Shown one piece after another: positions 48,649 to 56,579 of a DNA stretch of 64,000 nucleotides. The stretch is from Blastopirellula marina. Lineage in GTDB: Bacteria; Planctomycetota; Planctomycetia; Pirellulales; Pirellulaceae. How positions within the stretch are numbered: the first letter of the stretch is position 1; each line of letters opens with the position of its first letter. The notes under the pieces are model-generated. The model saw only the letters and a program-made list of their open reading frames with translations. It was not told the origin of the DNA and did not search any database. The stretch covers positions 62,001-126,000 of the forward strand of contig NZ_PUIA01000094.1 in NCBI RefSeq assembly GCF_002967715.1. Direction: 5' to 3'. Both the position numbers and the translations under genes were made by a program.

Positions 48649-48671
48649 GCGGAATTCCTTGCCAATTCCGC
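48649..48671. repeat. Second hairpin in the cimA-valS gap
   Basis: GCGGAATT and AATTCCGC form a perfect 8-bp stem with a 7-base loop, placed just after the cimA stop codon and next to the longer inverted repeat. Confidence 0.5.
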
Positions 48672-48687
48672 CTGTTGCTTTAACTGG

Positions 48688-50310
48688 CTAGTTGGTTGCT
48701 GCCACTTGAGGATTCGCAGGCGTTTCGTTTGCCGCTTCGTCCTTGTGCAGCTTGTATTCGACCGCATCGACCAACGCATTCCAGCTGGCCTGGATGATGT
48801 TTTCGCTGACGCCAATGGTTCCCCAAACGTCGTGCTCGTCGCTGCACTCGATCTGCACACGCGTGCGGGCTGCCGTGCCGGCTTCGCTGTTAACGACACG
48901 AACCTTGTAATCGACCAGCTTCATCTGGCTCAGGTTCGGATAGGTCTCCAGCAGTGCCTTTCGCAGGGCGGCACTCAGCGCATCGATCGGGCCGTCCCCT
49001 TCACCTACCTCGTGCTTCACCTTCTCGGCTACATCCAGCTTGACGGTCGCTTCGGTGGTCAGTTCCAGGTCCTGGTGATGAACGACGTCCTGAACCTCGA
49101 CGTGGTACTTCAGCGTGCGGAAGTGAGGATTGAACGTTCCCAGCGTCTTGCGAACCAACAACTCGAACGACGCTTCCGCCGCTTCAAACTGAAAGCCGCG
49201 GTTTTCCAACTCGACCACACTGGCCAGAATCTTGTCCATGACCTCGCGGTCTTGCTCGATGTTCATCTTGGTCGTCAGAGCCATGATGTTCGAGCGTCCC
49301 GACAATTCGCTGACCAGCACCCGGCGTTCGTTACCGACCTTTTCTGGAGAGATATGCTCGTAGCTGGAAGCAGCTCGATTAACGGCGTGCACATGCATCC
49401 CACCCTTGTGGGCAAAGGCGCTCTGACCGACGAAGGCCTGGTTGTTGCGGCGGTTGACGTTGGCCGTGTCGTAAACGAATCGCGACAGCTCGGTCAAATG
49501 CTCGAGCCCGTCGCCACCCAGGACTTCGTAACCCTTCTTTTTCAGCGCGAGGTTCGCCACGCACGAAATCAGGTCGGCGTTGCCACAACGTTCGCCGAAA
49601 CCATTGATGGTCCCTTGAATCTGTAATGCCCCGGCATCAACCGACGCCAAAGCATTGGCCACCGCCAGGTCGCCATCGTTGTGTGTGTGGATACCAACCG
49701 GTACGCCAAACTCTTTCAGCGCGTCGATAGCGGCCTTGGTCAACTCGGCGATCTCTTCCGGCAGGCTGCCGCCGTTGGTATCGCACAGCACGACCATGCG
49801 AGCACCGGCCTTAGCGGCCGATTGAATCGTTTGAGCGGCGTACTCGGGATTCGCCTTCCAGCCATCGAAGAAGTGCTCGGCGTCGTAGATCACTTCGCGC
49901 CCTTCTTCGACCATCAGGCCAACTGAGTCGGCGATCATAGCCAGGTTTTCTTCCAGCGTCACGCGCAATACGTCGGTCACATGAAAATCGTGCGTCTTGC
50001 CGACGATGGTCAGCACCGGGGCCCCAGAGTCGAGCAGGGCCTGCATGCCGGGATCGTCTTTGGCCAGCATCCCTTTGCGGCGCGTCATACCGAACGCACA
50101 GACCTTGATCTGCTTCAGATCCATCTCTTGGACGCGGCGGAAGTACTCGGCATCTTTCTCATTGGAAAGAGGATAGCCCCCCTCGATGAAATCGACCCCA
50201 ATTTCGTCCAGACGCTCGGTAATGGCTAGTTTATCCTGCAGAGAAAAGCTGACGCCTTCTCCCTGGGCACCGTCACGCAAGGTCGTGTCGTAAATCTCAA
50301 TCTTTTTCAT
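48688..50310 (-). CDS. cimA: Citramalate synthase
   Basis: The 540-residue protein belongs to the DRE-TIM metallolyase family and condenses pyruvate with acetyl-CoA to (R)-citramalate, opening the pyruvate route to isoleucine. It begins IEIYDTTLRDGAQGEGVSFS, with the catalytic Arg-Asp. The metal-binding region is VGIHTHNDGDLAVANALASVDAGA, and NGFGERCGNADL and FAHKGGMHVHAV follow. The C-terminal LeuA-type allosteric domain (about 390-515) is consistent with isoleucine feedback. Length and sequence style match the ~530-residue citramalate synthase branch rather than LeuA. Upstream lies a leader peptide and terminator that look like an attenuator. Confidence 0.93.
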   Translation of the reverse strand: MKKIEIYDTTLRDGAQGEGVSFSLQDKLAITERLDEIGVDFIEGGYPLSNEKDAEYFRRVQEMDLKQIKVCAFGMTRRKGMLAKDDPGMQALLDSGAPVLTIVGKTHDFHVTDVLRVTLEENLAMIADSVGLMVEEGREVIYDAEHFFDGWKANPEYAAQTIQSAAKAGARMVVLCDTNGGSLPEEIAELTKAAIDALKEFGVPVGIHTHNDGDLAVANALASVDAGALQIQGTINGFGERCGNADLISCVANLALKKKGYEVLGGDGLEHLTELSRFVYDTANVNRRNNQAFVGQSAFAHKGGMHVHAVNRAASSYEHISPEKVGNERRVLVSELSGRSNIMALTTKMNIEQDREVMDKILASVVELENRGFQFEAAEASFELLVRKTLGTFNPHFRTLKYHVEVQDVVHHQDLELTTEATVKLDVAEKVKHEVGEGDGPIDALSAALRKALLETYPNLSQMKLVDYKVRVVNSEAGTAARTRVQIECSDEHDVWGTIGVSENIIQASWNALVDAVEYKLHKDEAANETPANPQVAATN

Positions 50311-50367
50311 GGGGCGATCCGCTCAAGTGGCACCGAGGCACCGGCTCGGCCAGTACGATCGGTTCAA

Positions 50368-50403
50368 CAAAAAAGCCCTGAAACCTTTATGGCGTCAGGG
50401 CTT
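50368..50403 (-). terminator. Attenuator terminator in the cimA leader
   Basis: On the minus strand AAGCCCTGA and TCAGGGCTT form a 9-bp stem (arms at 50395-50403 and 50373-50381) followed by TTTTTTG, about 60 bases before the cimA start and after the leader ORF. Its 5' arm plus loop (CCCTGACGCC, 50391-50400) can pair instead with GGCGTAGGG (50430-50438), which contains the leader stop codon. Confidence 0.8.
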
Positions 50404-50431
50404 ACCTTTGAATCATTCGTGTTCGCAGTCC

Positions 50432-50506
50432 CTACGCCGAGATTGTGGGGTCTCCCACAATGCTAATAGTGCTTACTACGGTAATGTCAGTAACGGGCTG
50501 CAACAT
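50432..50506 (-). CDS. Ile/Val/Thr-rich leader peptide of cimA
   Basis: A 24-codon ORF sits between the promoter and the attenuator terminator. Ile is at positions 8, 14, 16 and 22, Val at 5, 10, 11 and 17, Thr at 6, 9, 13 and 21, and Leu at 2, so 13 of 24 codons encode branched-chain amino acids or the Ile precursor Thr. GGGGA lies 4 bases before the ATG. The last third overlaps a hairpin (TTGTGGG and CCCACAA, 50443-50460). The composition resembles the ilv leader peptides of enteric bacteria. It is most likely translated only as a sensor of charged tRNA-Ile or tRNA-Val. Confidence 0.75.
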   Translation of the reverse strand: MLQPVTDITVVSTISIVGDPTISA

Positions 50507-50547
50507 GCTATCCCCGAAGGGCTATTTTTAAGTCTATTGAAGTCGTA

Positions 50548-50576
50548 AGTTTAGGTGTGGCAATAAGAACTGTCAA
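50548..50576 (-). promoter_or_regulatory. Sigma-70-type promoter of cimA
   Basis: On the minus strand TTGACA (50571-50576, 6/6) and TAAACT (50548-50553, 4/6) are exactly 17 bases apart. The predicted start near 50541 lies about 35 bases before the leader peptide ATG and about 230 before cimA. Confidence 0.7.
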
Positions 50577-50848
50577 GTTGTGGCTGCTCGGCACCCCCTG
50601 TCACTGAATTCTTCCACTTTACGTCAGACACACCACGATCTGACGAGGCTCGCTTCCTCTTTCCTATCTTTCCCTTGGGCCAGGGTGTCGCCCACCAAGA
50701 CAATTCTTAGTGGCCAACTTGGAGATCATAGCTACGCCTGACATGCATTTCGCTAAGTCACTTTGCAAATAATACTTACGGCGTTCTACATTCTTCTCGT
50801 CAGACTCCCTTTTCGCCTCTCAGACGCCCGATGCCCATCGCTCCGCCA

Positions 50849-50877
50849 TTTACGATTCAAGGGCAATTCACTATAAG
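50849..50877 (+). promoter_or_regulatory. Candidate promoter of the DUF1559 gene
   Basis: TTTACG (50849-50854) and TATAAG (50872-50877) are 17 bases apart and about 75 bases before the ATG. The preceding 50580-50848 holds no gene or repeat I can support. Confidence 0.45.
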
Positions 50878-50951
50878 TAGCAAGCTAACCATTAGGTCCT
50901 ACCCCACCCGAATAACACCTCCCCTTGGCCTACCCGCTAGGAGTTTCCCAC

Positions 50952-51938
50952 ATGCATTCCCCCAACCCATTCTGCGCACGCGGTGCACGCCGAGATGGTT
51001 TCACCCTGGTCGAGCTACTGGTGGTGATCGCGATCATCGGTGTGCTGATCGCCCTGCTGCTGCCCGCCGTTCAACAGGCCCGCGAAGCCGCTCGGCGGAT
51101 GCAGTGCTCAAACAATCTGAAGCAGATTGGTCTTGCTCTGCACAACTACCACGACACCTACCAGACGTTTCCCAGCGGGTTCATGTATGACTCGACCAGC
51201 AACGTCCAATGGTCGTGGGGAGCGTTGATTCTGCCGTTCATCGAGCAAGGTTCAATGCACGATCAGATCGGCGTCACCAAGCAGCGGTTGACCGACTGCA
51301 TTAACAACGCGAACTGCTTGACAATGGTAAAGACCCCGATCGACGGCTATCGCTGCCCTTCGGACACCGCCCCCAACCTGAACCCATGGGCAACCTACGG
51401 AAGCAACAACGAAAAGATCGCCGAGTCGAACTACATCGGTAGCGAAGGGATGGTGCACATCAGCCAGGCGCAGAAGTCGCACGGCATGTTCCACGGCAAC
51501 AGTGGCATCAAGATGCGTGATGTGACCGACGGGACCAGCAACACGATCTTCGTCGGCGAACGTGACGGGGCCGACATTGACGGCACCACCTCAGGCCGCA
51601 ACGCGCGTCGTGGCGGTGTCTGGGCCGGCACGATGAATGCCTCGCGGAAGTGGCCCAAGGGGGTCATGGACGTGCTGGCCAGCTTCGCCCAGCCGATGAA
51701 CCGCGAGACCGTCTCCGGTGCCGATCATAACGGCAAAGGATTCGGTAGCCTCCACCCAGGCGGCTCGCAGTTTCTAATGGTCGACGGTTCTGGGCGTTTC
51801 ATTCCCGAAACGATCGAGTACCGCACGAGCGACTTCTACTGGGACAACCCCGATCCAACCCACTACAACGTTACCAACCTAGGCGTCTACCAGTTGCTGG
51901 GCGTTCGGAACGACGGTCAGCCGGTCGAACTTCCCTAA
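50952..51938 (+). CDS. DUF1559 pseudopilin-like protein
   Basis: The ATG at 50952 has TAGGAG about 9 bases upstream; an in-frame TTG at 50925 is rejected. The 328-residue protein has a type IV pilin N-terminus (DGFTLVELLVVIAIIGVLIA, cleavage before Phe) and the planctomycete run PAVQQAREAARRMQCSNNLKQIGLALHNY. The C-terminal part has the H-X9-DG motif (LHPGGSQFLMVDGSGRF). This family is hugely expanded in planctomycetes; the proteins are exported and processed by prepilin peptidase, with unknown function. The lipoprotein gene follows 35 bases later. Confidence 0.95.
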   Translation: MHSPNPFCARGARRDGFTLVELLVVIAIIGVLIALLLPAVQQAREAARRMQCSNNLKQIGLALHNYHDTYQTFPSGFMYDSTSNVQWSWGALILPFIEQGSMHDQIGVTKQRLTDCINNANCLTMVKTPIDGYRCPSDTAPNLNPWATYGSNNEKIAESNYIGSEGMVHISQAQKSHGMFHGNSGIKMRDVTDGTSNTIFVGERDGADIDGTTSGRNARRGGVWAGTMNASRKWPKGVMDVLASFAQPMNRETVSGADHNGKGFGSLHPGGSQFLMVDGSGRFIPETIEYRTSDFYWDNPDPTHYNVTNLGVYQLLGVRNDGQPVELP

Positions 51939-51973
51939 TCAACCTTTCAAAATCTCCTAAGTCAGGAAGCCAT

Positions 51974-52357
51974 ATGATTTCTCGTTGGATAACACTCACG
52001 GCCTGTGTTGCTGTGCTGGGCATTGTTGGCTGCGTCGGCAGCGATCCGAATTTCGCGACCGTCGAAGGAAACGTCACCATTGACGGCCAGCCAGCCGAAG
52101 GCCTGGAAGTAACATTCGAGCCTGAGAGTGGTCGACCGGCAATCGGTTATACCAATGCCCAAGGACACTACGAGTTGCAGTACACCGCCAATCAGGAAGG
52201 TGCTTCACTGGGCAAATACCGTGTGCGGATCGATGTTCCTTCCGGATCGGAAACCAAAGCCCGAATCCCGACTCGCTATAACGCGAAGACCGAGCTTGTC
52301 GCGGAAGTGACGCCTGGGCAGAACGAGCTAAACTTCGAGCTGACAAGTAAGCGTTAG
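51974..52357 (+). CDS. Small lipoprotein with carboxypeptidase-regulatory-like fold
   Basis: The 127-residue protein has a lipoprotein signal with lipobox GIVGC at about residues 16-20. A beta-sandwich follows, of the transthyretin/carboxypeptidase-regulatory type (ATVEGNVTIDGQPAEGLEVTFEP, GYTNAQGHYELQYT, GKYRVRID). Such lipoproteins commonly follow DUF1559 genes in planctomycetes, suggesting a functional pair at the cell envelope. CAGGAAG precedes the start and a terminator follows the stop. Confidence 0.85.
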   Translation: MISRWITLTACVAVLGIVGCVGSDPNFATVEGNVTIDGQPAEGLEVTFEPESGRPAIGYTNAQGHYELQYTANQEGASLGKYRVRIDVPSGSETKARIPTRYNAKTELVAEVTPGQNELNFELTSKR

Positions 52358-52373
52358 AATGGCGAAACAAAAA

Positions 52374-52408
52374 AAGGCTACCGAAGGGACAACCTCGGTA
52401 GCCTTTTC
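52374..52408. terminator. Bidirectional terminator between the lipoprotein and ftsK
   Basis: AAGGCTACCGA (52374-52384) pairs perfectly with TCGGTAGCCTT (52395-52405), with A and T tracts on the two sides, between convergent genes. Confidence 0.85.
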
Positions 52409-52425
52409 TATTTCTTGAGGGACGA

Positions 52426-55272
52426 CTAGGCACTCTCTTCGTAGTACTTGCCTTCTTCTTCGTCGTCTTCTTCCTCGTACTCCTCTTCGTCCTCTTCTTC
52501 CTCGTACTCGGCGTCCTCTTCTTCGTACTCTTCCTCTTCGTACTCCGCTTCTTCCTCTTCTTCGTATTCGGCTTCTTCTTCGCCTTCCTCGTATTCTTCG
52601 TACTCGGCCTCTTCGTCGACTTCTTCCTCTTCCTCTTCATCTTCGATGACGTGAGGGCGGATCTTGTTCGAGCGTTTCGCCTTCGGTGCAGGGGCTTCTT
52701 CTTTGATCTCTTCAGCGATACCGCCACCGGTCGACTGGCCTGATTTCATCAGCTCCCATTCTTCTGGCGTGATGATCACCTCGCGGGCCTGCGAACCGTT
52801 GTACGGACCGACGATACCGTCTTCGGCCATGAAGTCGATCAACCGGGCACCACGTCCGTAGCCCACGCCTAGTGCGCGCTGCAGCAGCGATACACTGCCA
52901 CGCTGTTCAGCGACGATCACGTCGACGGCTTGTTCGTACAAGTCGTCACGCTTCTTCATCTTGGCTGGGTCGGCGGTCGCGCCGTCTTCGACCTTCAGCT
53001 GTACCAGTTCCTTCACGAAGTCTTGTTCGCCGGTGCTGACGAACTCGACGACGCGGTTGATTTCTTCGTCAGACAGGTACGTACCTTGACCACGCATCAG
53101 CGTCGAGGTGCCTGGCCAGAGAAACAGCATGTCACCGTTACCCAGCAGCTTGTCAGCACCCATTTCATCGAGCACCACGCGGCTGTCGGTACGGCTGGCT
53201 ACCTGGAACGAGATACGTGCCGGCAAGTTCGACTTGATCAAACCGGTAATAACGTCGACCGTTGGCTTCTGCGTGGCGAGAATCAAGTGGATACCGACCG
53301 CACGCGACTTCTGAGCCAGACGAATGATGTGCTGCTCGACCTCTTTCCCGGCCGTCATCATCATGTCCGCGATTTCGTCCGCCACGATCACGATGTACGG
53401 CAGGTTGGTCGCGACGTTGTTTCGTTCTCCTTCGTCTTCACAGCCCATGCGATCCCAGATCTCTTCTTCACCCAGCGCGTTGAACGCACTCAAGTGACGC
53501 ACGCCCACCTGGGCCAGCAGTTGGTAACGCTCTTCCATCTTCTCGACTGCCCAAGCCAGAATGGCTTCGGCCTTCTTCATATCGGTCACCACCGGGTGCA
53601 TCAGGTGCGGCAACGTGCGATAGCAGGAAAGTTCGACCATCTTCGGGTCGATCATCAGCATCCGCACTTCATCGGGGCGACGCGTCATCAGAATGGACGT
53701 GATCAGCGCGTTCAAACAGACCGACTTACCGGTACCCGTACGACCGGCGATCAGAAGGTGAGGCAGCGACGCCAGGTCGACCGCCAGCGAGTTGCCCGAA
53801 ACGTCCTTACCCAGGAAGATCGGCACCTTCATCTTGTTGATACGGCCGCTCGCTTCTTCCATCACTTCGCGCAGACGAACCATCTGGCGTTCTTCATTAG
53901 GCACTTCGATACCAACAGTGTTCTTACCTGGGATCGGGGCCACGATACGCACGCTAGGTACCCGCAGTGCAATTGCAAGGTCGTCGGCCAGGCCGGTGAT
54001 CTTCGACAGACGTAGACCTGCTTCCAGCTCCACTTCGTACTGTGCGATCACGGGGCCTGTTTCAATTTCGACCACCTTCACATTGAAGCCGAAGTTAAGG
54101 AACGTCTTTTCGAGTATCTTGGCCTTCTGGCGAACTTCGCGTTCCTGCTCTTCGAACGAGAAGTCATCGCTCTCGATCAACAGTTCGATCGGTGGAAGCT
54201 CGTAATTTTTGGGGTTCGCGCGGCCATTGGCAGCACTGTCGAGCTCGCTCATCACATTCTTGCGAGCATCGTCGTGCTGCTGTTTTTTGCTATTTCGGTT
54301 CTTCACCGCCAGCGAAGATTCCTGGGCCTTGTCAATGCGCGTGATAGGGACTTCTTCTTCGACTTCCTCTTCTTCCAGTTCCTCTTCGACTTCTTCGTCG
54401 ATCTCTTCTTCCTCTTCGTATTCCTCTTCTTCTTCGACCTCCTCGTCGCCGGCAGCTTCTTCCTCGAAGACTTCTTCGCCGTCTTCGAACGGAATCTCTT
54501 TCTCAACGTCGGTCTTGATCTGGCGTCCGCCAATCTTGATTCGGACCCCCTTTTCGTCGAATTCGGCTTCTTCTTCGTATTCGCACTCGGCTTCTTCACC
54601 ATCCAGGCCGAACTCGGCCAACAGCTTCGCCTTGCGTTCTTCCTTCAGACGCTCGCGACGCGTCTTCCAGGCAGCCGCACCGGCTTGGGTCTTTTCCTTG
54701 GCCTTCAGGAAGCTCCATACAGTCAGGCGAACCAGTTCGTATTCGGTGCACAGCAGCACACCACAGGCGGTCACGGCCAGACACAGTATGACGGCACCGG
54801 TCGTGGCGAAGTGTTCGCTTAGAAACTGCTGACCGATCAGTCCCAGACGTCCGCCGGAACTGCTGATCGGCCCTGGCGAAGCACCTGGGGCGACAATCGT
54901 GACCAGGGTGGTGATACCAGTGAGGGTCATCAACCAGCCGATCAGCCGCGCCGCTGGCGAGCTGATTTCTTTTCGCATCAATAGAATGACATCGAACGCA
55001 GCCATGCTGACCACCGCAAAGTAGGCCCCAATGCCCAAGTTGACCAGCAGAAAGTCCGCGGCCAACGCCCCGACACCACCACACAAGTTATGAACATGGT
55101 GCGGCTGAGGGTAGGCAACCTGATCTGGCTGATAGAACGCAGAGAATGGAGCCGGCAGTTCGCCGATGGCATCATCTGCCCGATACGACAGCAGCGACAA
55201 CGCCAGGAAGATTGTCAACGCGGACAATCCAATGGCGATCAGATCTCGCTGGATACTTCGTTCTTCGAACAT
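52426..55272 (-). CDS. ftsK: FtsK/SpoIIIE DNA translocase with acidic linker and tail
   Basis: The ATG at 55272 (MFEERSIQRDLIAIG) is preferred; the frame runs 25 codons upstream without similarity. The 948-residue protein has four N-terminal membrane helices within about the first 190 residues. An acidic linker (about 220-310) follows, then the motor with Walker A LLIAGRTGTGKSVCLNALI and Walker B region YIVIVADEIADMMM, plus LAQKSRAVGIHLILATQKP. The DNA-reading gamma winged helix comes next (SVSLLQRALGVGYGRGARLIDFM). After gamma comes a 72-residue tail of almost only Glu, Asp and Tyr, which is unusual for the family. It pumps chromosomal DNA during late segregation. Confidence 0.93.
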   Translation of the reverse strand: MFEERSIQRDLIAIGLSALTIFLALSLLSYRADDAIGELPAPFSAFYQPDQVAYPQPHHVHNLCGGVGALAADFLLVNLGIGAYFAVVSMAAFDVILLMRKEISSPAARLIGWLMTLTGITTLVTIVAPGASPGPISSSGGRLGLIGQQFLSEHFATTGAVILCLAVTACGVLLCTEYELVRLTVWSFLKAKEKTQAGAAAWKTRRERLKEERKAKLLAEFGLDGEEAECEYEEEAEFDEKGVRIKIGGRQIKTDVEKEIPFEDGEEVFEEEAAGDEEVEEEEEYEEEEEIDEEVEEELEEEEVEEEVPITRIDKAQESSLAVKNRNSKKQQHDDARKNVMSELDSAANGRANPKNYELPPIELLIESDDFSFEEQEREVRQKAKILEKTFLNFGFNVKVVEIETGPVIAQYEVELEAGLRLSKITGLADDLAIALRVPSVRIVAPIPGKNTVGIEVPNEERQMVRLREVMEEASGRINKMKVPIFLGKDVSGNSLAVDLASLPHLLIAGRTGTGKSVCLNALITSILMTRRPDEVRMLMIDPKMVELSCYRTLPHLMHPVVTDMKKAEAILAWAVEKMEERYQLLAQVGVRHLSAFNALGEEEIWDRMGCEDEGERNNVATNLPYIVIVADEIADMMMTAGKEVEQHIIRLAQKSRAVGIHLILATQKPTVDVITGLIKSNLPARISFQVASRTDSRVVLDEMGADKLLGNGDMLFLWPGTSTLMRGQGTYLSDEEINRVVEFVSTGEQDFVKELVQLKVEDGATADPAKMKKRDDLYEQAVDVIVAEQRGSVSLLQRALGVGYGRGARLIDFMAEDGIVGPYNGSQAREVIITPEEWELMKSGQSTGGGIAEEIKEEAPAPKAKRSNKIRPHVIEDEEEEEEVDEEAEYEEYEEGEEEAEYEEEEEAEYEEEEYEEEDAEYEEEEDEEEYEEEDDEEEGKYYEESA
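52432..52647. repeat. Low-complexity repeat encoding the acidic FtsK tail
   Basis: An imperfect tandem array of TCTTC/CTCGTACTC units (plus strand) encodes AEYEEEE-like repeats on the minus strand. A second, shorter run of the same style is at about 54340-54480. Such arrays are prone to length change. Confidence 0.7.
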
Positions 55273-55454
55273 GCACGGTGCCGGGAAGTCTGGGGAGAGA
55301 ACGACAGCGGCTGACCCAAGTTCGCACTTGGAGTTACAGCGCTCCACTTTCCTCCTTCGGCACTGCTAGCGATGAAGCCGCAGTTCGTTTTATGTCCGTA
55401 AGCGCGATTCGCTAACTCGCAGATCCGACAGCCGCCGAAGATTCGCTAGAATCG

Positions 55455-56333
55455 TTACAGGTAGTCGTTGGCGAAGTTCCGAGTCGTTCGCCATCCCCCT
55501 TCTTTGCCGGGAACCAGCACTGCGACCAGCTCGCCTGCGGTCGTCATCGCAGCTACTTCTTCCGCCGAATCAGGCACCGCCGGCTCGATCACCTTCCCCT
55601 GAGCCAGTCGTACGATCTCCTCGTGATCAACCGTTACCTGAGGAAGCTGCGTGGCGGCCAGCGACGTCGGTTGCAGCGCGGCGACGATCGTTCCGCGGCT
55701 AAGCTGATCGTCAGGATGAATCGCGTCCTCGATCCGAAAGCAGCCGATCGCGGTGCGTACCAGCTCGGACATAACAGCTTCCGTCCCCAGGTCACGCGCG
55801 ATGTCGCGTCCGAGCGAACGAATATACGTTCCGCTGCCGCACTCAATCCGCATGCGCAGCTCAGGATAGTCGTACGCCAAGATCTCGATCGAATAGACTT
55901 CGATCAAGCGGCTGGCCAGTTCCACTTCCTTCCCTTGGCGAGCCAGGTCGTACGCGCGCTGGCCGGCGACCTTCAGCGCCGAGTACGCCGGTGGCACTTG
56001 CTGGATCGCGCCCAGGTAGCTGGGCAGCACGGCTTCAATCTCGTCGAGCGTTGGCTGCGGCGGATCGGCAAGCAGTTGGACTTCCCCTTCGATATCTTCC
56101 GTATCGCTGTGCCGTCCCAGTAGAAAACACGCCTCGTACGTCTTTGGCATTCGCTGGACGTACTCGATCAGCTTCGTGCCGTGCCCCACGGGGCAAACCA
56201 GCACGCCGGTGGCCAGCGGATCGAGCGTACCAGCGTGCCCTGTCTTCGCCGGGCGTACCAACCGCTGGATGATGTTCACCACATCGCGCGAGGTCTTGCC
56301 GGCTGGCTTGTTGATATTCAGAATTCCGTGCAT
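55455..56333 (-). CDS. truB: tRNA pseudouridine-55 synthase
   Basis: The 292-residue enzyme isomerises U55 in the tRNA T loop. It has the N-terminal NINKPAGKTSRDVVNIIQRL, the catalytic Asp region GHAGTLDPLATGVLVCPVG, YEACFLLGRHSDTEDIEG, and the VPPAYSALKVAGQRAYDLARQGKEVEL and CGSGTYIRSLGRDIARDLG stretches. The C-terminus is a short PUA-like domain. It is not near rbfA or rpsO here. Confidence 0.95.
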   Translation of the reverse strand: MHGILNINKPAGKTSRDVVNIIQRLVRPAKTGHAGTLDPLATGVLVCPVGHGTKLIEYVQRMPKTYEACFLLGRHSDTEDIEGEVQLLADPPQPTLDEIEAVLPSYLGAIQQVPPAYSALKVAGQRAYDLARQGKEVELASRLIEVYSIEILAYDYPELRMRIECGSGTYIRSLGRDIARDLGTEAVMSELVRTAIGCFRIEDAIHPDDQLSRGTIVAALQPTSLAATQLPQVTVDHEEIVRLAQGKVIEPAVPDSAEEVAAMTTAGELVAVLVPGKEGGWRTTRNFANDYL

Positions 56334-56579
56334 GGGGCTGATGTTCGATCCGTCTAACTCTTTGCGTACCGTTTAATTTCTCTCCCCCTAGCTTATTGAA
56401 ATGTTCTCGATCGGTAAGGTAGCTAACTCGTAACGACACCAGTTCACCGACTTTTCCTTCCGCTGCATGATAGACAAATGAATTTTTTGTAACCGACAAA
56501 CCACGGCTTTCATCCCAACACCCTGCGGCAGGGCTGCGCGCTCAGCCTGACAACATCCCACAACTCGCGGAGACCACCC

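Noticed and set aside
25303-48671. Repeated palindromes considered as a CRISPR array or insertion-sequence ends
   Set aside because: The elements are single, widely separated, lack regular spacers, and have no cas, transposase or target-duplication signature.
48547-48687. Possible T-box or riboswitch before valS
   Set aside because: No T-box sequence, specifier-loop architecture or terminator/antiterminator pair is visible; the region holds only two palindromes.
52930-54015. Long plus-strand open frame opposite the FtsK motor domain
   Set aside because: Composition is His/Gln/Arg-rich and unlike a folded protein. It mirrors conserved ftsK codons and has no promoter or start signals.
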